Assembly: GCA_029204225.1 (NCBI GenBank)
Contig: CM055096.1
Coordinates: forward strand, 35,113,890-35,177,889
Length of the DNA: 64,000 bases
Source of the DNA: Diphasiastrum complanatum
Taxonomy: Eukaryota > Streptophyta > Lycopodiopsida > Lycopodiales > Lycopodiaceae
Direction: 5' to 3'
A program made the translations under genes and the position numbers. The notes under the pieces were generated by a model. That model searched no databases. It was not told the DNA's origin and worked only from the letters and a program-made list of their open reading frames with translations. This document shows, piece by piece, positions 53,943-64,000 of the stretch; position 1 is the stretch's first letter; each line of letters opens with the position of its first letter.

Positions 53943-53948
53943 TTATAT
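53943..53948 (-). promoter_or_regulatory. TATA box of histone H3
   Basis: CATATAAGAA on the minus strand, about 105 bases upstream of the ATG, predicting a start site near 53915 and a leader of about 80 bases. CAATCC-type sequence lies further up, but no clear histone octamer (CGCGGATC) was seen. Confidence 0.5.
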
Positions 53949-54109
53949 GTAGGAATGCCTACTGCCAGTCCACCTCAGCAATCCAAGGCTGTGGCATGGC
54001 ATGGATCGTTGACATGGCATTGGCTTCAGATGATGTTTTGAACGTTTGAACTTTAATCAACTAGAAGGTTGAATTTTGCTTTTTTTTTAATATATACAAG
54101 AACTTTTTA

Positions 54110-54600
54110 CTAGTTAATATTAAGAAAGAAAACAACAATGATAACACCGCATTCATCGTTTATTGAGGCACACATGCATACACGTGTATGCCTTTTGGAT
54201 TAAGCAATGCAATGTTACTTTTTAGAGAATGATGACTACTATATTCCAAGATCTTTTAAAAAAAATTTCTTCAAATATTCATTGATGGCTTTTGTGTATT
54301 CAACGAAATCAAAGCACATATAGGAAGATTGAGACGAGCTCTAAAAAGATGTCGAGAAATCTCAAATTGATTACATTAAAAAAAAGGTGATCGAACGTAT
54401 CTTTCTTGGTCACATAATATCATAAAGAGAAATCAAAGTTGTGCAAAAAGTACAAAAAGGACCAAGAGTGGATCCTAATCTGATCCTCAAGAGAGATTGG
54501 TTGTCAGATTACTTGATCTATCAATCTACTTCAGATTAAGATCAATCTAGATCAATTCTAGACACAAAATCCTAACAAGAACAATCATTAATTGAAGGTA
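54110..54600 (+). mobile_element. gypsy fossil, left part (RT)
   Basis: Plus strand: CMPFGLSNAM (about 54185), a segment like FLQIFIDGFCVFNEIK (about 54265), then HIGRLRRALKRCREI. Matches the Ty3/gypsy RT palm. Broken, several breaks. It begins about 160 bases upstream of the H3 TATA box. It is interrupted at about 54600 by element F. Confidence 0.7.
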
Positions 54601-54602
54601 AG

Positions 54603-57600
54603 TGTACTTTATGGTTTCACACGTGTGAAACATTGTCTGAGTACGGACTTTAACCTAAAAATCAAGTACACATTGATAGAACCTTAAAACAATCAAAACA
54701 AATGTAGACAAATGGAGAGAATCACTCAAAATTGCTTCCAAAACCAAGATTGGTGTCTCACATTGATTATGGCCAAATGTGGCTCTATATATACAATAAG
54801 TGGGAGCTCATGGTTCTGATCCCACATGTGTGAAGGTGCTTTGTCATATGATGATTCATCATGCAAAACTGACACTTGGACAAAACCTTCTATTTTGAGC
54901 ACTTTTGGTCTATTTTCCTTCTATATGGAGATCTACTTGGAAATCTTCTAGAACTCAAAATTCGCCTACTTCAGCTTATTCCACATATGTGAGCTGTCCT
55001 CTACACATGGGATATGACACCTAACCAAATGATGTGGCTCATGCAATCAATAGATTGATGTCATGTGTCATATGTCTAGAAAACTAGTTTTTGGCCTTTT
55101 TAGCCACTAAAACTTGAATTATATCATATCTACATCCTATATGATTATGGTACATGACAAGTACACTAGTTTCACACGTGGGAACAGGCTCCACACATGT
55201 GTGTTTATCTATATACAAGATTTTTGGCCTCTACCAAACTTATTTTTGCATTTTTCACACTCCTCAAAAATCTAGCTTGGTAAATTTAGCTTCATGGAAA
55301 ACATGATGATCTTGAACTTGACTCCATGGGCTGAAGAGGTGTGAAGATCAGCCAATGAGCTTGATGTTGATCTGAAATTACCATATCCATGATAGTGCTT
55401 CTTTGATGTTGACATCTTTGATGAACTTGAGAGCTTTCCACCATCCTAGCATCTTCGAAATTGATTCCTTCCAAATTTCATGTAGATGCTTGACTTTGAG
55501 GCTTGCTCCTTCTTCATGTGCATGCTCCTCCATGAGAAAATAAAGATTTCTTCTTGACTTATTAGGATCACAAAGATCTAACATCATGTTACCATGATTT
55601 AGAGAATTAGACTTATCCAAATTGGCAAGACTATGCATGCTATAATAACAAAGTGTTTGCATCATATCTTCATGCTTGTTTGCCATGCTAATCTCAGATC
55701 CAATGAGGCTAAATACTTCATTATGGAGATAAGTGTCTTTAGAAGATGATTCACTTACTCTCATAAAGAGTTTACAATTTGCCTCAATACAAACTATGAG
55801 TGAACAAATCACTTTTGCTCTTACATGACTCAAGAGCATACATTTGATGAAATAATCATTTGCTTTCTAATTGATTTAAAATCAATTTCAACCTTTTAAG
55901 AACATCAGCTATGTTCTCAAGAGAGACTTCATACTCAACTAGTATGGCTTTACTCCAATTTTGAGATGCAATGTCTCACTAAAGCACTGATTGATTTATC
56001 AAATGACATAAGAGAATTAAGTATGAGATGTATACCACATGAGATATGCTCCTCTTTCCCTTGAAATGTGAGCCACATGGAATCAACCATATTTCTTGAG
56101 TTTCTTTTTGGAATCGCAACTTGAGAAGGTCTCTCCTCCTCAATCCTTGGCACACTTGAACCTTGAGATGATTCTTTAAGATCCTCTTCATGGTGCTCCT
56201 TCTTGATGGAAATTCGAGACCTCCATGTCTCATAATGATCACAACAACTATGACCACACAATATACACTTCCTATGATTATCAAAATTACTTATGCTAGA
56301 AACATAAGTCCAAAAATCACTACAACTTGGCATGATTTTTCTAATATTGAAATCAAAAGGCATTTTCATCTCAATAAGGCTAACTACTTGCTTATGGATA
56401 TAAGTGTCCACTTGGATGCTTCACTTATTCTCATAAGAAGTTTACAACTTGCCTTTAAGATTGAAAACTTACAATTTTCATCTTTATGAATGAACACATC
56501 ATTCATGATCTTATTGAAACCAAAAGATCCTACATTATGAAGATATTTCCATTTCCTTGACTTCATACAAGGAAAACATATTTTGCTATCTTTTAAGGCA
56601 TCACACTCAACTAGTATTGCCTTAATCCACCTTTGAGATACAAAAATCTCTTCAAAGCAAAATGGTTCTTCATAAGTTGACATGATAGCATAAATGAAAC
56701 TATTTTCATTTTGAGATTGCTCCTTATTCTTGATTGATTTCTCTTGGATAATAACAAAAGTTCCCAGCAAACTACTCTCCAAGGACATGAAATAAATCCA
56801 AGTTACTTTTATGAAAGTGACATCTATCTTTGCGTCTTGAACCAAAGAATGCACTTCCAAACAAAAAATCTCAAAATATTTGACCTGTGTTGTGATGGAC
56901 TCTTGAAGACAAATCTTGCAAGTCCTTGTGAGACTCCAAGCCTCATTCACCTTTCCACAAAGGAAACACCTTCCCTTGGACTTGTCCTTCTTGTATTTGC
57001 ATTTCAAACTTGAAGCTCCATCCTTCACCTCGGCCCCCTTGCTTTGGTTCTCCTTGGATGGATTGGTCTTCTTTTTGTAGCATGTTGAGAAAATATATCT
57101 TCCCTTGCCACAAAGGTTGCACTTAGGATCCTTTCTTTCCTTCAATAGGATGCCACCTATTGATGCCATGTGAATAAAAACCTGTGATATGATTCTACAA
57201 ATGTAATTTGTGACTTTCAAGAGACTAGATTTGAACATCTTCAATAATCTAGAATGATCTACAAAAGATCTAGCTCACAAACCTAAGAATCAATCTTCAC
57301 ACTAATGACTAGTCACTTGGAAACTTTGCTTTGATCACTAAGACAAAAGCACACAATATTTGAATCAAATCACAAAAGAAATCGGATCCAATCTCCTATT
57401 GGAATCATCAAATACCAATGACTCTTCTTTTGAAAGTTGAAATGGATATGAAAAGGTTTGACACCTAGATTTTCCTTTTCACTTGACTAGTTCTCTCAAC
57501 ACTTGAGATTCTTGAACAAAAGATGGGTTTTGTTTCAAATTCATGAAAATCAAACTTAATCACTTCTTTTGGGCTCACTTTTGACCCAAATAATCTCACA

Positions 57601-58648
57601 CTTGAGATTTAGAATGAATTTCTTTTGATTTGACAACAAACTATACCACCAATTTTTCACAAAGCTTAAAAAATTAGACAACTAGAGATTCACAAAGATT
57701 TCAACCATGCATGAATACTCAAATATGGACTCCTCCTCATTCTAGACATCCAATGGGATCACAAATTGACCCTCACACTCTCACAAAGAAAGTTGAATAG
57801 AACTAATTTGAGTTTCATACATACTATGTCAATTTTTGCTCAACAAATTGAATTCAATCACTCCTATTGGATTCCACCAATTCCTCTACTTTTTAAGACT
57901 TGGAATAAAATTCAAAATAAGAAATTGTGATTTTTCTCACTAAAATATTGTGCTTCAAAGAGCTAATACCACTTAGAAGTGTACTTTATGGTTTCACATG
58001 TGTGAAACATTGTCTGAGTATGGAGTCCAACTTGAAAATCAAGTACACATTGATAGAACCTTAAAACAATCAAAACAAATGTAGACAAATGGAAAGAATC
58101 ACTCAAAATTGCTTCCAAAACCAAGATTGGTGTCTCACATTGATTATGGCCAAATGTGGCTCTATATATACAACAAGTGGGAGGTCATGGTACTAATCAT
58201 CCCTCTGATCCCACATGTGTGAAGGTGCTTTGTCATATGATGATTCATCATGCAAAACTGACACTTGGACAAAACCTTCTATTTTGAGCACTTTTGGTCT
58301 ATTTTCCTTCTATATGGAGATCTACTTGGAAATCTTCTAGAACTCAAAATTCGCCTACTTCAGCTTATTCCACATGTGTGAGCTGTCCTCTACACATGGG
58401 ATATGACACCTAACCAAAGGATGTGGCTCATGCAATCAATAGATTGATGTCATGTGTCATATGTCTAGAAAACTAGTTTTTGGCCTTTTTAGCCACTAGA
58501 ACTTGAATTAAATCATATCTACATCCTATATGATTATGGTACATGACAAGTACACTAGTTTCACATGTGGGAACAGGGTCCACACATGTGTGTTTATCTA
58601 TATACAAGATTTTTGGCCTCTACCAAACTTATTTTTGTATTTTTCACA
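54603..58648 (-). mobile_element. LTR element F, no pol, inserted in gypsy
   Basis: Two direct LTRs of about 660 bp lie at 57976-58648 (5') and 54603-55261 (3') on the minus strand, starting TGTGAAAAAT. By eye they differ at about 20 positions plus one small indel (about 97% identical), so the insertion is fairly recent. A primer-site-like TGGTATTAGCTC follows the 5' LTR. The 2.7-kb interior shows only a gag-like start (MASIGGILL) and Cys-rich ORFs; no protease, RT or integrase motif was seen. It is therefore non-autonomous in form. Its gag start and primer site resemble the copia elements at 20.6 and 35 kb. Confidence 0.85.
55378..57244 (-). other. element F interior: Cys-rich ORFs with duplicated module
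   Basis: Three minus-strand open stretches (57244-56384, 56411-55950, 55839-55378). The first contains gag-type and other CxxC motifs (KCNLCGKGRYIFSTC, RCFLCGK, TCKICLQE); the second contains KCILCGHSCCDHYETW. A module recurs about 675 bases apart: CKLLMRISEAS (about 56440) and CKLFMRVSESS (about 55765), each followed by an HK/HN-x-V-x-SLI segment and each preceded by a KAILVE segment. The DNA around these motifs is also similar. No known family recognised beyond the zinc-knuckle-like part. Broken to an unknown degree. Confidence 0.5.
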
Positions 58649-60130
<1,482 letters not shown>

Positions 60131-60655
60131 CAAGAAAGCTCCATTATTAATTGGATTGAAGGGGGGTTGAAAAATTTTAAAATTATATATCAATTAAAAT
60201 AAACATATTTTGGCATTAGAAAATGTCATGGTACAAATCAAAAGAAATGAGAAGAATCACTCGCACTAAAAGAAATTTGTTATATAATAACAGGCAGATG
60301 GATGGTGTTACGTCCATGTCCTATATTGAGGATTTGGAATAATCGTTGACATGGATATCCGGCACTCTAGTCTTAGAGATTATTAGTTATGCATTGACAT
60401 TCTCATCTAGACTAAAAATATAATTAATAATCTTGAGAGGGCTTGGGCACTCCAATGTGGAGCAGTGCATAGTGATTGACAACTATAGTTAAAATATAAG
60501 TAGATTTACTAAGGTACTATATTTTGGGTCCAGTCATGAGACCAGAGCTAATTGAATATTTGACGACGCAATCAACGGGACACGCGGTCTGTAAATGGCA
60601 CCCTAGTCGATGCAGGTCTTAACACTAAAAGGAGTAGCTTGTATATACCCTTTTT

Positions 60656-60738
<83 letters not shown>

Positions 60739-60975
60739 CATTATGCATAAGCTCTTGGAGGTTTTTTTAAAATGTGTTCATGTCTGAGCTTATTTCTACG
60801 TATGTTGCTCCTATTAGTTAGAATTTTATCTTGGTATTAAAGTTGTAGGGACTTTTCCTCACCCACATTCAAATCCTATTTTCAAGCAAGACAAGGCAAA
60901 CAAGATAAAAAGTGGTTTCTTCTTTCATGTCATGCGGTAGTTCGATCCCAAGAGAGCAAAGCTTATTTACAAAAT
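60131..60975. other. no gene recognised; (TA)n tract
   Basis: AT-rich sequence with a (TA)n run at 60659-60734, about 38 units. Nothing else identified. Confidence 0.5.
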
Positions 60976-61038
60976 GTTATGCGAGCTTATGTGACAATCT
61001 AACTCTAACATTCAATAACCCTAAACCTCCATGATCAA

Positions 61039-61100
<62 letters not shown>

Positions 61101-61628
61101 GCCAAATCCAAAACTAATAACAATAACAGTGAAGTAAAGCTAATAGCAAGAAAATAACAAGACAATCATGACAGCATATCAATAGAAAGCTAGAAACATG
61201 GAGATCTCAATGGAATCACATTAGCAATGAAATAGAGAGTACATATCAATGGAGATGAGCATTGATTCATGTGGATGGGGCACATGAGACCTAGCAATGG
61301 AGATCCCTATGGCTCACATTCACAAGGAAGCTAGAAGCTCTCACTTGCAAATGAGCCAAAAGATTCAAAAATTGTTGTCTCTTGCCTAGTTATAGACAAT
61401 GCTCTCACTTAACTAAACATAACTATCTTGAGGGATAGTTAACCCTTGTTAAGTATTATTTAGGCTACTTTGGGCCCTTATTGGCCTATTATCCTTATTA
61501 ATTAATTTGGAGGGCCTAAAGAGGGAACCGCCTTGTTCTTAAGGCTAATAGCTCCTTTTGGGCCTCCAAAGCTTACAATGGATATTCTGATGCATTGATA
61601 AGCACTAATGTACTAGTAGTACATGACA
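60976..61628 (-). mobile_element. 3' LTR of a minus-strand LTR element
   Basis: On the minus strand a purine tract AAGTAAGGGGAG (61629-61640) precedes TGTCATGTACTACTAG, an LTR-like start at 61628. A plausible end CGCATAACA lies at about 60976. A (CT)n tract (61042-61096) is inside. Only one LTR is in the window, so the assignment rests on the purine tract and the adjoining ORFs. Confidence 0.5.
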
Positions 61629-61932
61629 CTCCCCTTACTTTAACACTTTTGTCCTCAAAAATGAAGATGCTTGTCTGATCAACTTGATCACCTTCGTTAA
61701 GTAGTCAAGATGCATGAGGATGTCTCGTCCACAAAATTATTGTCTCAATACATATCCAAAGCTGTCAAATTGAATCCATTTTGTTAGTTTCAGACTGTAA
61801 TATTTGTTCCCATGAAGGAGAAAATATGGCCGAAGAAGAGATGGATGAAACACCATATTGCTTTTTTTTTTACAATCAAATCGCAATATCCTCGTTTGTC
61901 TGCTTCTTCGACATCGTAATAAATTGGATGAT

Positions 61933-62547
61933 CTATCCAATTTCTTTAGGATCGTATTTTATCGTTGCATCTGGATGTGCTGGTCTGAAGATTTTGTCAT
62001 GTTGTTGGGTAGTCACTTCGTTGTTCAATCCAAATGCTTCAATGATAACCATAAGCCTTGCATCTGAATTGTGAAGATCCCACATGAAAGAATTATTGGC
62101 ATGATCAATTCTCAATATAGGGACTAATATGCTTTGATTGATCATCTCTGGAAATAATGAATGATATTCCAAATGGACATTCATTTCCAAAAATATCGAG
62201 TGAATGAGATGCTTGCAAAGAGTGATGATATCTCGTTCACTCAAAGTCTCTACGAAAAATCTTTTGTAGATTACATCGCCATGTTCAAATATATTGATAT
62301 CTCCAATATTTTGAACTACAAACTGGAAACTATGATATAATGGATCTTGGATCGTTTTTCCCATCTCATAGCTAGGACAATTTTCATTTTGTATGTTACA
62401 AATCTCATCACATTCCATTGTGCACTCTATACTGAATGTGAAACATTCATATAGATCAGTTTTATCCTTGTCTATTAATCTCATTTTACAAGATGTTTCA
62501 GACAAGTTTTCTGGTTGAATGTGATGCGACAGTCCATGTGATCTCAA
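61933..62547 (-). other. 204-codon ORF of unknown function, LTR-element 3' region
   Basis: The minus-strand open frame starts MRSHGLSHHIQPENL and contains ECDEICNIQNENC (a cysteine cluster), FEHGDVIYKRFFVETLSERD and LFPEMINQSILVPILRID, ending DATIKYDPKEIG. No membrane segment is obvious and no family recognised. It lies about 300 bases before the purine tract and LTR, where some gypsy lineages carry an extra ORF. It could also be captured host sequence. Confidence 0.35.
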
Positions 62548-63239
62548 GGAAGGCGAGGTCCTTGAGTGATTTGCTCATTGACAACTTTATTGCCTGAATT
62601 GGCCTTTGTATTGCTCAATTGTAGATCAATATTGAAAACAAAAATATTGTCCTCATAATCCTCCACATCATCTTCGTTATTATCACTAGCTGATTTGATG
62701 TCCTTGCATTGACATTATATACGCAACTGGAATTTTCAAGGTCGGCTCAAATTGGGAATTACATTGATGTTGCCAATCTTGTGTACACTCCATAGCAATG
62801 CATAAATATTGATTGGCCACTTCATGTGACATTAGAGGAGTTTTGAGTTCCAAAAAGACCCTTTAAGAATTCGTGCAAGATACTTTTTTTATTATTAAAA
62901 TACTATAACACTAATACTTTTGACTTGCCATAACTTTTTAATCGTAGCTCAAAAGTATGTCATGTAGCATACCATTGGAAAGCCCTTGTTGAGCGCTTTC
63001 CAATGCACCAAACTTCGCTTAATTCGGACATACCAATAAAAAGTTATGCCATTTTCAGTATGGAATCAAAATGTGGACTCAAAAAGTTACGTTACGTAGA
63101 TTTCAAATTTGAGTGCTTTGATTGGTCCATGTGTTTGAAAAATTTGAGAAAAATAATAAAAAGAATCTTTACAAAGGGTCTTTTTTGGATTTAGAACTCC
63201 TCTAATGATTCAATGAAAAATCATCAGTTGTTGATAAAG

Positions 63240-64000
63240 TCGGTTGATCCATCTATTGAATAGGCTTCTCCATCGTTAGTAACTGTTTTTCTTCATCAAT
63301 TTGCTCTTCTGGTTCATCCTCTGATGATGTTGATGAAGAATCATCAAATTCACTTGAATTAGTTTTCTGCATTGGATCTTCCATACTAGGCGTTTCCTCT
63401 TGATCACTACCATTTTGATTCCCAAGACATGATTTTAATGGGTTCCCAATATTGATTGTTCCTTCTAGTTCTGGATCAGTATCAATGTGCTCTCCTTGAT
63501 TTGAGTCCTGACTTTCACTATCAGATTGTTCATCATCCTCAAAATGTTGGATCCTTAAAGCTTCACCTCTTTGTTGAACATTTTGGTGAACATTCGTTGG
63601 CACACCTCTGGCTACTATAGATTGTTGTGCTCATTGTTCCAACGCTCTCCTGTCATTTCCAAGTCCAACCGGATATCCAGTATGACTCTGTAATACATGT
63701 TTTCCTTTGTCCATGTCAATTCTTCGGACATCTTGAGAAGATGTCACATTCCGTGATGGAGATTGTAATTGGAACGACGTAGATGGCTCATTACGTCTTT
63801 GATCAGCTTCCGCAATTTTGTCTTGCCCACCAGATAGACTAGCAAACAATCTGTCCCATTTCGCCCTATCATCCTATCGATCTTGTTTCCATCTCGCCGT
63901 ATCAACTTCCCGATTATTTTCCATTCCTTGCAACATTGTAACTATCAAATCTTGTGTAGTCTGCATTTTACGTAGTATGTTTTCTTGTTGATCCGAAATC
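63240..64000 (-). mobile_element. gag-like acidic and coiled-coil N-terminal region
   Basis: The minus strand, running from the window edge, reads QISDQQENILRKMQTTQDLI, then MFASLSGGQDKIAEADQRRN (63849), then a long acidic Ser/Glu/Asp-rich stretch (63603-63253, with FEDDEQSDSESQDSNQGE). Layout and position upstream of the 61.6-kb LTR suggest the N-terminal part of a gypsy-type gag. Homology was not established. Broken, at least a few breaks. Confidence 0.4.

Overview
This looks like a repeat-rich stretch of a land-plant nuclear genome. The plant signals are an intronless histone H3 gene, a lipid-transfer-protein-like gene, the first exon of a plant-type cytochrome b5 and an AP2/ERF pseudogene. 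They sit among nested copia and gypsy retrotransposons with tRNA-iMet-type primer sites, a hAT transposon relic, and GA/CT, TA and poly-C tracts. The large non-genic fraction and the H3 residue mix (A31, Y41, S87, L90) fit a fern or another non-angiosperm vascular plant, but that is inference; I cannot name the species.

Layout. About 0-3.1 kb holds a hAT-family transposase relic with its introns still visible. At 3.97-4.07 kb is cytochrome b5 exon 1 (minus strand), with no second exon found in the window. At 4.35-5.21 kb are foldback repeats. At 6.5-10.6 kb are two inverted copies of a putative gene 5' end, flanking a copia LTR scrap and a broken AP2/ERF gene. From 10.6 to 31.6 kb is a dense nest: two related copia families (A and B) and several gypsy pieces on both strands, the longest being a copia copy at about 26.0-31.6 kb. 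From 31.6 to 45.2 kb are unidentified coding-like relics, gypsy integrase, copia gag pieces and a rearranged LTR element (G) whose two LTRs now face opposite ways.

At 45.8-46.1 kb is an apparently intact small secreted cysteine-rich (LTP-like) gene, followed by a tandem array and a copia relic (47.7-51.5 kb). At 53.4-53.8 kb is an intact histone H3 gene; a perfect 34-bp hairpin lies about 0.35 kb past its stop codon. From 54.1 to 60.1 kb a gypsy relic is split by a 4-kb LTR element (F) that shows no pol and carries a duplicated cysteine-rich module of unknown kind. From 61 to 64 kb are the 3' LTR, an unknown ORF and a gag-like acidic ORF of another LTR element on the minus strand.

The genes form no pathway or operon; they are isolated host loci between mobile elements. 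The most informative structure is the pattern of insertions and inversions: two insertions (B into a gypsy LTR, G into a copia RT region) are each split into halves on opposite strands that still carry matching 5-bp target duplications. All boundaries, identities and homologies were judged by eye, without database searches.
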